Positions 26,776-36,091 are shown, numbered from the stretch's first letter. The stretch is 62,042 nucleotides of DNA from JBGRQB01 sp041725875 (GCA_041725875.1 JBGRQB010000007.1:1-62042), one strand, 5' to 3'. A program made the numbers and translations. The notes: generated by a model from the sequence alone, not told the origin.

Positions 26776-27573
26776 ATGCCTACAAGAGCCTTAAAAACAG
26801 CTGCTTCCGGAATGTATGCCCAGCAGGTAAATATTCAGGTGATATCTAACAACATTGCCAATATAAATACAACAAGTTTTAAAAAGAACAGAGCTGAGTT
26901 TAAAGATTTGTTTTATCAGGATGTAAACGTTAATCCGCAAAGTACAAATGTTCCCGGCATTGTTGAAAATCCAAATGCAAAAGTTCAGGTCGGACACGGT
27001 GTTCAAACATCTTCAACCCAGAAAATATTTGCACAGGGAAGTTTGCAGGAAACAAGAAAACCACTCGACGTTGCAATTGTAGGTGAAGGATTTTTCCAAC
27101 TTTCCAAACCGGATGGAACTCTTGTTTATACCAGAGACGGTTCTTTTAGTGTTTCTGCCGAAGGTTCAATTGTAAATGCAAGCGGACTTGTTTTAGATCC
27201 CGGTTTCCAAGTTGATGAATCTGTAGCTGAGATTCTTATTAATAAAGATGGCGTTGTAATGGCAAAGCAGGTTGACGGACAATCTTCTGAGCTTGGAACT
27301 ATCCAGACAGTAAAATTTGTAAATCCGGGTGGATTAAAATCAATGGGAGATAATATGTATGCAGAAACAGATGCTTCCGGCGCTCCGATAATTGGTACTC
27401 CTTCTCTTGATGGGTATGGCGAACTAAAACAGTATTATCTCGAATCATCAAACGTAGAAATAGTTGATGAAATGATAAATATGATTACAGCACAGCGTGC
27501 GTATGAAATAAACTCCAAGACTGTAAAAACAGTTGAAGAAATGATGACAATGGCAAACAATCTAAAACGTTAA
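26776..27573 (+). CDS. flgG: FlgG, distal rod protein
   Basis: This 265-residue protein has the FlgG-typical start (TRALKTAASGMYAQQVNIQV, NNIANINTTSFKKNRAEFKD), the internal LGTIQTVKFVNPGGLKSMGDN and the end YLESSNVEIVDEMINMITAQ RAYEINSK. FlgG forms the distal rod that passes through the P and L rings. A TAAGGAGA ribosome site is just upstream. flgA-H-I-J follow directly. Confidence 0.96.
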   Translation: MPTRALKTAASGMYAQQVNIQVISNNIANINTTSFKKNRAEFKDLFYQDVNVNPQSTNVPGIVENPNAKVQVGHGVQTSSTQKIFAQGSLQETRKPLDVAIVGEGFFQLSKPDGTLVYTRDGSFSVSAEGSIVNASGLVLDPGFQVDESVAEILINKDGVVMAKQVDGQSSELGTIQTVKFVNPGGLKSMGDNMYAETDASGAPIIGTPSLDGYGELKQYYLESSNVEIVDEMINMITAQRAYEINSKTVKTVEEMMTMANNLKR

Positions 27574-27574
27574 A

Positions 27575-28228
27575 ATGATATTTAATTTTATCATATCGCT
27601 TGTTTTGGTTTTTAACTTCGGTTCCAGTTTGGAAAGAGAGCTGGACAGATATCTGAAAGAAAAATTATCAGATTATAATAAGTTTGAATTCAGAATAAAA
27701 TCTATTCCTAAAATGGGAAACAGAAACAATACAATTTCTATTAATAAAGATAAAGAAATTAAGATAAGCGGAAAGTATTGTTATGTACCGGTTTTTATCC
27801 ATAAAGGCAACAAAAAAATGAACTCTATTGTCAGTCTTGAATTAAAACTTTACGATGAAGTTTTAATTGCCAGAAGAAAATTGACTAAGGGTGAAAATTT
27901 ATCCAAATCAGATTTTACTGTTTCTGAAAAAGATATAACTCAATACAGAAGTGATATAGTTTTAGGAAATACATCCCTGGAATTTTTCAGAGCGAAGAGA
28001 AGTATAAATCCGGGTGATGTTTTAACAGCCGGCAGTATAGAAGGAATTCCTGTTGTTAACAAAGGAGATAAAGTAATTGCAAATCTATTAAAAGGAAATG
28101 TTCATATTACTTTTGAAGCTCTGGCAAAACAGGATGGAAAAATTGGAGACAAAATAAGAATTTCTTATCAAAATAAATATTACAGAGCAGTGGTTACCGA
28201 TCCTTACAATGTAAAATTAGTAGAGTAA
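27575..28228 (+). CDS. flgA: FlgA, P-ring assembly chaperone
   Basis: This 217-residue secreted protein has a short hydrophobic N-terminus (residues 1-18). The SAF-type C-terminal domain (about residues 90-215) contains VLIARRKLTKGENLSKSDF, RAKRSINPGDVLTAGSIE, VNKGDKVIA and GKIGDKIRISYQNKYYRAVV. FlgA helps FlgI build the P ring in the periplasm. The position before flgH-flgI supports the call. Confidence 0.9.
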   Translation: MIFNFIISLVLVFNFGSSLERELDRYLKEKLSDYNKFEFRIKSIPKMGNRNNTISINKDKEIKISGKYCYVPVFIHKGNKKMNSIVSLELKLYDEVLIARRKLTKGENLSKSDFTVSEKDITQYRSDIVLGNTSLEFFRAKRSINPGDVLTAGSIEGIPVVNKGDKVIANLLKGNVHITFEALAKQDGKIGDKIRISYQNKYYRAVVTDPYNVKLVE

Positions 28229-28231
28229 AAA

Positions 28232-28807
28232 ATGATACGAAAAAGTTTATATATCGCAATTATTTTTAGCAGCTGTATGTTAGCGCAAGGCAGGGGAGTT
28301 AATAATGGCTTTTCTCTTTTCTCCGATTTTAAAGCTGCAAGAATAGGAGATGCTGTTACAATTCTTGTTATGGAAAGCTCTCAGGCTTCTAATCAATCTA
28401 ATATCACTACCGGAAAAGAGAGTGATTTGGGATATGATTTAAGTGGTAAAATGGATGGTGAGCCAACTTTGCCGACTCTCGATTTTGACGTTGGTTCTAA
28501 AAACAATTTTAAAGGTGGTGGCGGAAGCCAGTCGCAAGGTTCTGTAAAAGCAAGAATCAGTGCAATGGTTGATTCTGTTTTAGCAAATGGTAATTTGCGA
28601 ATCAGTGGTAAAAGGAAAATTATTATTAATAAAGAAGAACAGGAAATAAGAATAACCGGTATTATCAGAAGTATTGATGTGAAATCTGACAACACTGTTT
28701 ATTCATATAATATTTCTGATATGGAATTACATTTTGAAGGTAAAGGCAGGATTGAAGAAGCACAACATCCCGGACTTTTATCAAAAATATTCCACTTCTT
28801 ATTTTAA
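28232..28807 (+). CDS. flgH: FlgH, flagellar L-ring protein
   Basis: FlgH forms the outer-membrane L ring. Signature patterns are SLFSDFKAARIGDAVTILVME, VLANGNLRISGKRKIIINKEEQ and ITGIIRSIDVKSDNTVYS. The length of 191 residues is shorter than enterobacterial FlgH. FlgH is normally a lipoprotein; here Cys15 is preceded by Phe-Ser-Ser, a poor lipobox, and the segment MLAQ just after fits signal peptidase I instead. Lipidation is therefore uncertain. Confidence 0.94.
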   Translation: MIRKSLYIAIIFSSCMLAQGRGVNNGFSLFSDFKAARIGDAVTILVMESSQASNQSNITTGKESDLGYDLSGKMDGEPTLPTLDFDVGSKNNFKGGGGSQSQGSVKARISAMVDSVLANGNLRISGKRKIIINKEEQEIRITGIIRSIDVKSDNTVYSYNISDMELHFEGKGRIEEAQHPGLLSKIFHFLF

Positions 28808-28816
28808 GGTTTAGTT

Positions 28817-29902
28817 ATGAAGAAGATTTTAATAATATCATTAATATTATGTAATGTACTTCTCGCTCAGCGAATTAAAGACATTTCATATTTCAAAGGC
28901 GTACAAAGCGAAGAATTAATTGGTTATGGAATTGTAACAGGTCTGGCAGGAACAGGCGACAGTCACAGAACTTCTTTTACAATTCAATCAATTATAAGTA
29001 TGATGAAACGTTTCGGGATTAATGCTCCTGAATTGAATCTTCGTACTCGTAATGTTGCTGCTGTTATAATTACTGCCCGTGTAAATAATTTGTTAAAACC
29101 GGGAGCAGAGTTTGATATTATTGTTTCTTCTACTGGCGATGCTACCAGTCTGGTTGGCGGAACATTATTAATGTCTCCTCTAAAAGATGGTTATGATAAT
29201 TTTATTGGTGTGGCTCAAGGTCCGGTTTCAGTTGGAGGCTATAATTTAAATACTCGTTCCGGCGGAAGATTGGCAAAGAACCATGCAACAACCGGAAGGG
29301 TTCCTGGTGGCGGTATTGTCAGAAACGAAATTGCCAGAGCAAGTATGCCTGCCGATACAATCAGTATCTTTCTTAAGGAACCTGATTTTACTACATCAAA
29401 TAATGTTGCTACAGCTATTAACGGACAAATAGGTGCTAACACGGCAATTGCAATTGATGCAACTGAAATAAAAGTTACTGTTCCTCAGCAGAATCAAAAT
29501 AATGTAATGGCGTTTATTGCTGGTGTTGAAGCTATTCAGGTTCAGCAGGATGTTCAGGCAAGAGTTGTTGTAAATGAAAGAACCGGAACAATTGTAGCCG
29601 GACAGAATGTAAGAATTTTACCTGTGACAATCTCACACGGTAATTTGAATATAAGTATAAGATCGTACCCGATAATTTCTCAACCAAATTCATTTTCACA
29701 AGGCCAGACAAGAGTATTTAATAACTTGATTCCAACGACCGAAGAAGAAAAGAAACCGGCTGTTACTATAAACGGTGCAACAACTGTTCAGGAAGTAGCG
29801 CAGGCACTTAACAGTTTAAATATCAGTCCGCGCGACATAATTTCAGTATTTCAGGCATTAAAACAAGCCGGTGCTTTAACAGGTAATTTGGTGATAATAT
29901 AA
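28817..29902 (+). CDS. flgI: FlgI, flagellar P-ring protein
   Basis: FlgI polymerises around the rod in the peptidoglycan layer. A signal peptide (residues 1-17, ending LLAQ) precedes the mature protein with the family pattern LIGYGIVTGLAGTGD, NVAAVIITARV, GAEFDIIVSSTGDATSLVGG and VVNERTGTIVAG. The 361 residues match the family. flgH and flgJ flank it. Confidence 0.96.
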   Translation: MKKILIISLILCNVLLAQRIKDISYFKGVQSEELIGYGIVTGLAGTGDSHRTSFTIQSIISMMKRFGINAPELNLRTRNVAAVIITARVNNLLKPGAEFDIIVSSTGDATSLVGGTLLMSPLKDGYDNFIGVAQGPVSVGGYNLNTRSGGRLAKNHATTGRVPGGGIVRNEIARASMPADTISIFLKEPDFTTSNNVATAINGQIGANTAIAIDATEIKVTVPQQNQNNVMAFIAGVEAIQVQQDVQARVVVNERTGTIVAGQNVRILPVTISHGNLNISIRSYPIISQPNSFSQGQTRVFNNLIPTTEEEKKPAVTINGATTVQEVAQALNSLNISPRDIISVFQALKQAGALTGNLVII

Positions 29903-29904
29903 AA

Positions 29905-30702
29905 ATGGAAAGTATGCCGTTAAAAATATCGAACAATGCCAAGCATATAAAAGATTCTTTCAAAGTTGGCAAAACTTTTACGCCGGAAGAAAAAACAAAA
30001 CTGGCAAAAGCTGCAAAAGATTTTGAAAGTTTACTTACCTCTATGATGTTAAAATCTATGAATAAAACAACCGGAGGAATGTTTGGGGAAAACAGTTATG
30101 GCGGCGATATTCTTGATTCTGTTTTTGAAAATGAAATTGCTTCTAATATAAGTAAGAAAAAAAGTTTGGGAATTGCAGATGTTTTATTCAAAAAAATAAC
30201 GGGTGAAAAACTCACACTGGATATGCTTCCCAAAACAATAAGTCCTTCAGCAAACTATGCTCGTCAGATAAAATCTGATGTTAGCGGAATTACTCCCAGC
30301 ACAAGTGCCAGAACCAGATTGGCAAATTATGAAGGCTTTATAAATAACGCGGCACAAAAATTTGGCGTTGATAAAAATTTAATCAAATCAATAATTTTAA
30401 CTGAATCAGCCGCAAATGAAAAAGCAGTTTCAAAAGCAAATGCAAAAGGATTGATGCAGTTAATGGACGGAACAGCTGCTGATATGAATGTTAAAAATTC
30501 ATTTGATCCGGAAGATAACATAAACGGCGGTACAAAATATATTTCCAAAATGCTTCAACAGTATGACGGTAATCTTGAAAAAGCTCTGGCAGCATATAAT
30601 GCGGGCCCGGGTAATGTTGACAAGTACAACGGAATTCCACCGTTTAAGGAAACACAAAATTATGTAAGTCGGGTTCTTGGATATTATAAATCGATGGAAT
30701 AA
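29905..30702 (+). CDS. flgJ: FlgJ with C-terminal lytic transglycosylase domain
   Basis: FlgJ caps the rod and opens peptidoglycan for it. The N-terminal rod-binding domain (about residues 25-100) has KAAKDFESLLTSMMLKSM and GGDILDSVFENEIA. The C-terminal domain (about 140-265) is an SLT-type lytic transglycosylase: ILTESAANEKAVSKANAKG LMQLM, then ALAAYNAGPGNVDKYNG. Enterobacterial FlgJ carries a GH73 glucosaminidase instead; an SLT domain in this place is an alternative solution known from some other groups. Confidence 0.92.
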   Translation: MESMPLKISNNAKHIKDSFKVGKTFTPEEKTKLAKAAKDFESLLTSMMLKSMNKTTGGMFGENSYGGDILDSVFENEIASNISKKKSLGIADVLFKKITGEKLTLDMLPKTISPSANYARQIKSDVSGITPSTSARTRLANYEGFINNAAQKFGVDKNLIKSIILTESAANEKAVSKANAKGLMQLMDGTAADMNVKNSFDPEDNINGGTKYISKMLQQYDGNLEKALAAYNAGPGNVDKYNGIPPFKETQNYVSRVLGYYKSME

Positions 30703-30706
30703 AATT

Positions 30707-31162
30707 ATGAACATTAAAAAATTAATTGAAATTCTTGAAAAAGAAATACACGTTTTGCAGGAGATGAGAGATATTGCTTACGCAAAGCAAAGTGCGCTTA
30801 TTAACAGAAACAGAGAAGAAATTGAAGAGTGTATTAAGCTCGAAGAAAATAATATTGCACTTGTTAAACAAACCGAATTGAGCAGAATAAATACACTTGA
30901 AGAAATTTATAAATCTGAAGACACTGAAATGAATGATCACAAATTGATTGCGTTCATCAAAAATTTCGGACAAAAACTTGAACCCAAAATTGTGAAATAT
31001 ATTGAAGAAGCTGAAAATCAGATTAAGATTCTTGTAAGAAAAATTGCAGATCTTAACAGAAATAATCTTTTTCTGATAAAGCATTCACTACAGTTTATTG
31101 ATTCTACTATTGCAACTTTATTAGGAAATAAAGAAAGAAAAATTTTAGACAGGCGTATATAA
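30707..31162 (+). CDS. flgN: FlgN, export chaperone for FlgK and FlgL
   Basis: This 151-residue protein is helical and rich in Lys, Glu and Ile. It starts NIKKLIEILEKEIHVLQEM, the usual FlgN N-terminus. The ATG at 30707 is preferred over an in-frame TTG at 30677 that lies within flgJ. FlgN binds the hook-filament junction proteins; flgK and flgL follow directly. The stop overlaps the flgK start by one base. Confidence 0.87.
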   Translation: MNIKKLIEILEKEIHVLQEMRDIAYAKQSALINRNREEIEECIKLEENNIALVKQTELSRINTLEEIYKSEDTEMNDHKLIAFIKNFGQKLEPKIVKYIEEAENQIKILVRKIADLNRNNLFLIKHSLQFIDSTIATLLGNKERKILDRRI

Positions 31163-32523
31163 TGTCAATTAATAAGCTATTAAATATTTCATCGAACAGT
31201 TTGTCTGTTTATCAGAAAGCTTTAACAGTTACATCGCATAATATTGCAAATGTAAATAATGAAAATTATTCCAGACAAAGAGCTTTAATTATTCCGGAAG
31301 CAACTGATAATCTTAACGGTTTAATTATTGGCTCCGGTGTAACTATTGAAGATATTTCCAGAGTAAAAAACAGTCTGCTGGAAAAACAAATTATAAACTA
31401 TAACAAACAATTTGGTTATACCGATCAGCAGGAAGAAACTCTTGGAGCAATTGAAGGTTTATATTCCGAACCTAAAGACCAGGGGATTTCCACTTTGTTA
31501 AATAAGTTTTTTGATTCCTGGGATAAACTTGCAAATGATCCTTCTTCTCAGCCTTACAGAGATGAAGTTGTTAACTCAGCAAACCAGCTTTCAACAAAAA
31601 TGGAAAATATCTACGAAGGAACCAGAAGAATTCAGCAAGACGCGCGGCAGGATGCAGTTCAGACTGTTGAACAGGTAAACCTTCACTTACAAAATATCCA
31701 TAGCCTGAATGAGCAGATTTATAATCAGGTTGCTCTTGGCAGTTCGCCAAATGATCTGTTAGATGAAAGAGACAAAGCAATTCTTGAGTTAAGTAAACTT
31801 GTTAATGTAAATGTAACTTATGGTGAAAATCAGGTTGCAAGTATTTCTATTGGTAACTCATTTGGTGCCGACAGAAAATTTCATAACGAATATGAAGTTG
31901 TAGAAGATAATGGCAAAATTATAATGCGTGCCAAAAATGATACATCTAACCAGATAACAGTACACGAAGGAAAACTGGCAGCATTAATAGATTTACATAA
32001 CACGGAAATTCCAAATCAGCTTCAGGCTCTTGATGATTTTGGAAATGCACTTGTTAATCAGATAAACTCAGTCCACAGCACAGGTTATTATTCACATGAT
32101 ACCCCTTTAACCGGTGAAAACTTTTCGGAAATCGATGGACAGGGAGTTCTGAAAATAAATGAAAATATTCTTAATGATACAAAATATATAGCTGTTTCAA
32201 AAGATGGAACAAAAGGTAACAATGAACTGGCACGTGCAATGGCAGAATTAAAAACTTATAAAGATGCCAGCGGTAATACTTTTGAAGAAAACTATTCAAA
32301 AATGATCAGTGATATTGCAAATAAAAAGAAACATAATGAACAGAAATCAAAATCATTTGAATTAGTAATACAGCAGATGAACGTACAAAAAGCTGAGTAT
32401 TCCGGTGTTTCAATTGATGAAGAAATGGTGGACGTTCTGAAATTTCAGCGATCATTTGATGCTTCAGCAAAATTAATAAGTATTGCCGACGAACTATTAC
32501 AAACATTAATTAATTTGGTTTAG
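31162..32523 (+). CDS. flgK: FlgK, hook-filament junction protein 1
   Basis: This 453-residue protein has the conserved N-terminus LNISSNSLSVYQKALTVTSHN IANVNNENYSRQRA and the FlgK patterns LNKFFDSWDKLANDPSS and NDLLDERDKAILELSKLVNV. The C-terminus has SGVSIDEEMVDVLKFQRSFDASAKLI. FlgK joins the hook to the filament. It is 4 bases before flgL. Confidence 0.95.
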   Translation: MSINKLLNISSNSLSVYQKALTVTSHNIANVNNENYSRQRALIIPEATDNLNGLIIGSGVTIEDISRVKNSLLEKQIINYNKQFGYTDQQEETLGAIEGLYSEPKDQGISTLLNKFFDSWDKLANDPSSQPYRDEVVNSANQLSTKMENIYEGTRRIQQDARQDAVQTVEQVNLHLQNIHSLNEQIYNQVALGSSPNDLLDERDKAILELSKLVNVNVTYGENQVASISIGNSFGADRKFHNEYEVVEDNGKIIMRAKNDTSNQITVHEGKLAALIDLHNTEIPNQLQALDDFGNALVNQINSVHSTGYYSHDTPLTGENFSEIDGQGVLKINENILNDTKYIAVSKDGTKGNNELARAMAELKTYKDASGNTFEENYSKMISDIANKKKHNEQKSKSFELVIQQMNVQKAEYSGVSIDEEMVDVLKFQRSFDASAKLISIADELLQTLINLV

Positions 32524-32527
32524 TACT

Positions 32528-33751
32528 ATGAGAGTTACAGACAGAGCATTACAAGATTCGTATCTGATTACATATCGTAACACTAAAGACAGGTTGCGAA
32601 AAATTCAGGAACAACTTACAAATCAAAGTAAGATTAACCGTCCTTCAGATGATCCTCTTGCAAACTCCAAGATTATGCGTCTTAATGCCGATCTGGATTC
32701 TCTTGAAATGTACAGAGGTAATATTGCTACCAGTCTGGCAACAATAAATACCTCTATTAATGCAATGTCAGGCATCCAGCAGCAAATGGATGGTTTGTTA
32801 ACAACTCTTACATCTATTGAAAATGCAACTGCTGGTTCACAACTTGATACTTATGCAGATCAGATTGATAATGTTTTGAATTCTATACTTGATTATGCAA
32901 ATACTGAAAATGGCGGTAATTACGTTTTTGGCGGAACAAACTATAAAACAAAACCATTTGGATATAATGCTGGTCAAACCGCAGTTGAAGTGAAAAGCTC
33001 AGATGTAGGTGGCGAACAAAAGATAAATATATCTCAGACTTCCACTCAAAAAATTAATATAGATGGTGAAGATTTGTTCCAGGTTGTTTTGAAGCAGCTT
33101 GGTAATCTTAATGACACAACAGATCCTCAAACCACTTCACAAACTATATATAATGCAGATGGAACTTCATCCACATTAAGTCTTTCATTTGCACGTGATG
33201 GTGCAAATAATTATGATTTGACTTACGATACGGGCTCTGGCCCGACTGTAATACAGGATTTAACTTTTGACGCTACAACAGGAGAATTACAAAGTATAAG
33301 TGGCAATCCTCCAAATGGTATTCGCATAACAGATGCAGCAAATAAACTTGATTTTGTTTACGATCCTTCCAATCTTAAAGAATCTGGCAGCGCAACTCAG
33401 CTCACAATGGATGTAAATCAGGAATCAGACATTTTTAACACACTGATTTCAATAAGAGATGGTTTAAGAGCGGGTAACAGACCTAATGCAAAACAAGTGG
33501 AAATGATAAACGGGTTTAACGATCATTTAATTGGTAAATTATCGGAAGCTGGAAATATTAAAAACAGACTCGATAGTACAGATGAATTATTGGAAAATCA
33601 GAAACTGGATCTGACTGATCTTCTTTCAAAAGAAAAAGATGTGGATCAGGCAGCAGCAATAATTGAGATGCAGACAGAAGAATATAACCTTAATACGATA
33701 TACAGAATATCCTCTATGGTTCTTCCAAAATCTTTGCTCGATTATTTATAG
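32528..33751 (+). CDS. flgL: FlgL, hook-filament junction protein 3
   Basis: This flagellin-like protein of 407 residues has an N-terminal helix (MRVTDRALQDSYLITYRNTK, LQEQLTNQSKINRPSDDPLA-like) and a C-terminal helix (DQAAAIIEMQTEEYNLNTIY). The internal NGGNYVFGGTNYKTKPF is typical of FlgL. It is the last gene of the fliA-flgL unit; no clear terminator follows. No ribosome site is visible, so coupling to flgK is likely. Confidence 0.93.
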   Translation: MRVTDRALQDSYLITYRNTKDRLRKIQEQLTNQSKINRPSDDPLANSKIMRLNADLDSLEMYRGNIATSLATINTSINAMSGIQQQMDGLLTTLTSIENATAGSQLDTYADQIDNVLNSILDYANTENGGNYVFGGTNYKTKPFGYNAGQTAVEVKSSDVGGEQKINISQTSTQKINIDGEDLFQVVLKQLGNLNDTTDPQTTSQTIYNADGTSSTLSLSFARDGANNYDLTYDTGSGPTVIQDLTFDATTGELQSISGNPPNGIRITDAANKLDFVYDPSNLKESGSATQLTMDVNQESDIFNTLISIRDGLRAGNRPNAKQVEMINGFNDHLIGKLSEAGNIKNRLDSTDELLENQKLDLTDLLSKEKDVDQAAAIIEMQTEEYNLNTIYRISSMVLPKSLLDYL

Positions 33752-33892
33752 ACTTAAACCTGTTTTTTTGAAACGTATCGTAAATATTTAAACTTACAAC
33801 TTGAAACAATGAAAATTACCTCATAAATTATACTTTAGATAATTATCACTAGGTAAATCGATCAGATTTTAAAATTTAATAAGATAAATTAT

Positions 33893-34282
33893 ATGAAAAT
33901 TCAAACAAAACAATTTGGTGAAATTGAATTCGATGAAAAACTGATTATCGAATTTAAAGATGGAATCCTTGGTTTCGAACAATTACGAAAATATATTTTA
34001 CTAACTGAAGAGGATAGCATCTTTTTCTGGCTTACAAGTATTGATGAGCCGGAAATTGTTTTTCCTTTAATTCCGGTACATATGCTCCTTGACGAATATC
34101 CTGATAAAGAAGGATTTCAGGCGTTCAGTATTGTAAAACTGAGCAGAGTTCCTACCGAAATGACAACTAACCTGAAAGCACCTATTTATATTAATCAGGA
34201 TACTTGCTCAGGTTATCAGGAAGTTCTGGACAACGATAAATACCAAATTAACTATCAATTGTTTGTAGAAAAAGAAGATTAA
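33893..34282 (+). CDS. fliW: FliW, flagellar assembly factor and CsrA antagonist
   Basis: This 129-residue protein has the FliW pattern FGEIEFDEKLIIEFKDGILGFE and FFWLTSIDEPEIVFPLIPV. FliW binds flagellin and, when free, binds and inhibits CsrA, so that export sets flagellin translation. It is followed 3 bases later by csrA, the known partner. The 141-base gap upstream is AT-rich and should contain a promoter, but I could not place one. Confidence 0.95.
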   Translation: MKIQTKQFGEIEFDEKLIIEFKDGILGFEQLRKYILLTEEDSIFFWLTSIDEPEIVFPLIPVHMLLDEYPDKEGFQAFSIVKLSRVPTEMTTNLKAPIYINQDTCSGYQEVLDNDKYQINYQLFVEKED

Positions 34283-34285
34283 TCT

Positions 34286-34540
34286 ATGCTTGTATTGAAA
34301 AGAAAAACAGATGAAAAAATAAGAATTGGTTCAGATATAGTTATTAATATAGTTTCTATTTCAGAACATCAGGTGAAGATTGGAATTGAAGCTCCTGACG
34401 ATGTGAAAATTCTGCGCGAAGAAATTTACGAAACCGTAAAAAATGATATTCTTGAAGCAACTGAGAAAAGTAAGGAAATTAAACCCGACTTGTCAGATCT
34501 ATCAGTTAATAAACTTAACAAAAAAAGTGATAAGCAATAA
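34286..34540 (+). CDS. csrA: CsrA, post-transcriptional regulator
   Basis: CsrA binds GGA motifs in mRNA leaders and represses or stabilises transcripts. The 84-residue protein has the complete core MLVLKRKTDEKIRIGSDI, then VKIGIEAPDDVKILREEIYE. A longer C-terminal tail follows, as is seen in forms that interact with FliW. The flgE leader in this window contains a strong CsrA-like site. Its stop overlaps the next gene's GTG start by 14 bases. Confidence 0.96.
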   Translation: MLVLKRKTDEKIRIGSDIVINIVSISEHQVKIGIEAPDDVKILREEIYETVKNDILEATEKSKEIKPDLSDLSVNKLNKKSDKQ

Positions 34541-35219
34541 AATCAAAATACTGATAGTTGATGATTCTGACGTTGTTCTTAAATCATTAAAAAGTTTTTT
34601 CGAAGAATATGAAATAGAGGTTTTAACTTGTGCCGACGGACTTGAAGGAATCAGAATTGCAGCTGAAGATAAGCCGGATCTTATCTTTCTCGATTTAATG
34701 ATGCCAGATTTTGACGGAATCAAGATGCTGAAGGTAAAAAATGTTTTAAAAGATATTAAAGATATACCCGTTATTGTAATTAGTGCCAACACAGCCAGAA
34801 GAAATGTTTTGGCGGCCATAGATGCAGGTGCCATTAAAGTGGTATCCAAACCTCTTCAGAAAAAGCAGATTTTGGAATACACTGCCGAATTACTTGGGGA
34901 AGATATTTTTAAGATTAAATCACGCTTGTTTAGTGACGAAGATAAAAGTAAAATGAAACAAGATCTGATAAAGATCTTTTTGAATACTTTTACTGAAAAG
35001 AGAAATAACATAAAAAATGCAATAAAAAGTAAAAACGAAGAGTTGCTGAAATCGGTAATTCACGATATAAGGGGAGCCGGAGATACTATCGGGAACCCCA
35101 AAATAACTGAAATTGCTGCTGAAATTGAAGAAAAAGAAATTCAATCTGCTACAGATTGGGTTTTTGTTGAATTTAAATGCAACGAATTATATCAGGAAGT
35201 TTTTAAACTGAGTTCATAA
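34527..35219 (+). CDS. Response regulator with C-terminal HPt-like domain
   Basis: This 230-residue protein has a receiver domain (residues about 5-125; phospho-Asp56 in LIFLDLMMPDFDG, conserved Lys near 111) and a C-terminal HPt-like helical domain with His179 in VIHDIRGAGDTIGN. The start is taken at GTG 34527, inside the end of csrA; the longer frame to 34443 overlaps csrA heavily. It would accept and pass phosphate in a relay. Its partners are unknown. It precedes motA by 19 bases. Confidence 0.8.
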   Translation: MISNKIKILIVDDSDVVLKSLKSFFEEYEIEVLTCADGLEGIRIAAEDKPDLIFLDLMMPDFDGIKMLKVKNVLKDIKDIPVIVISANTARRNVLAAIDAGAIKVVSKPLQKKQILEYTAELLGEDIFKIKSRLFSDEDKSKMKQDLIKIFLNTFTEKRNNIKNAIKSKNEELLKSVIHDIRGAGDTIGNPKITEIAAEIEEKEIQSATDWVFVEFKCNELYQEVFKLSS

Positions 35220-35238
35220 CAAATTAAAAGAATAAATT

Positions 35239-36090
35239 ATGTTTATTATTATTGGAGCAGTAGTAGTAACTGTAAGTTTCATCGTTGGTTATACAATGCA
35301 TGGTGGGCAAATAGCTGTACTTATACAGGTTAATGAGTTTATTACTATTGGTGGAGTTGCATTCGGAAGTTTAATGATTATGGCTCCTTTAGAAGTGATA
35401 AAAAAAATCTTTGCGGCTATTCCTAAGGCACTGGGAGCCAAACACGCCCATAAGGAAGATAATCTGGAGCTGTTAAAAGCTTTTTATGAATTGTTTTTAG
35501 TTGCACAGCGCGATGGTTTACTGGCAATTGAAAAGCATATTGAAACACCTGAAAGCAGCGATATTTTATCTAAAAGTGAAATGTTTATCAAAAATCCTGT
35601 TGCTGTTGCTTACGTGTGTGATACATTAAAAGTTATGCTTTCCGGTGGTGTACCGCCGCATGAAGTTGAAGCTTTAATGGATCTTGAAATTGAAACTTTT
35701 GAAGCCGAAAATAAACCTACTCCTCATTTGATAGCTAAAGTTGGTGATTCCTTCCCCGGAATTGGAATCGTTGCGGCTGTATTGGGAATTATTATTACAA
35801 TGGGTAGTATTAATGCTGGTGCGGAAGCGGTTGGTAATAACGTGGCTGCTGCATTGGTAGGTACATTCTTAGGAATTCTTTTAGCTTACGGATTTGTTGG
35901 TCCGCTTGCTACAAATATTGAACATCTGCTTGAAGATGAAGTAAGATATCTGGAAACTATCAAAACTTGCATAATTGCTTACGCAAAAGGTAATCCGCCT
36001 ATAGTTGCTGTTGAGATTGCCAGAAGAACTTTCTTTCAGGATGTTCGCCCTACGTTTCAGGAACTTGAAAGTTACTTGAGAGGAAAGTAG
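35239..36090 (+). CDS. motA: MotA, flagellar stator proton-channel subunit
   Basis: This 283-residue protein has four membrane helices (two near the N-terminus, two at about residues 170-225). It carries the MotA patterns MHGGQIAVLIQVNEFITIGG, PHLIAKVGDSFPGIGIVAAV and LGIIITMGSINAG. MotA contacts FliG and, with MotB, forms the ion-driven stator. It is one base before motB. Confidence 0.95.
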   Translation: MFIIIGAVVVTVSFIVGYTMHGGQIAVLIQVNEFITIGGVAFGSLMIMAPLEVIKKIFAAIPKALGAKHAHKEDNLELLKAFYELFLVAQRDGLLAIEKHIETPESSDILSKSEMFIKNPVAVAYVCDTLKVMLSGGVPPHEVEALMDLEIETFEAENKPTPHLIAKVGDSFPGIGIVAAVLGIIITMGSINAGAEAVGNNVAAALVGTFLGILLAYGFVGPLATNIEHLLEDEVRYLETIKTCIIAYAKGNPPIVAVEIARRTFFQDVRPTFQELESYLRGK

Positions 36091-36091
36091 T

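Noticed and set aside
34443..34526. Longer start for the REC-HPt protein
   Set aside because: It would overlap csrA by nearly 100 bases and add residues before the receiver fold. The GTG at 34527 directly precedes the first strand.
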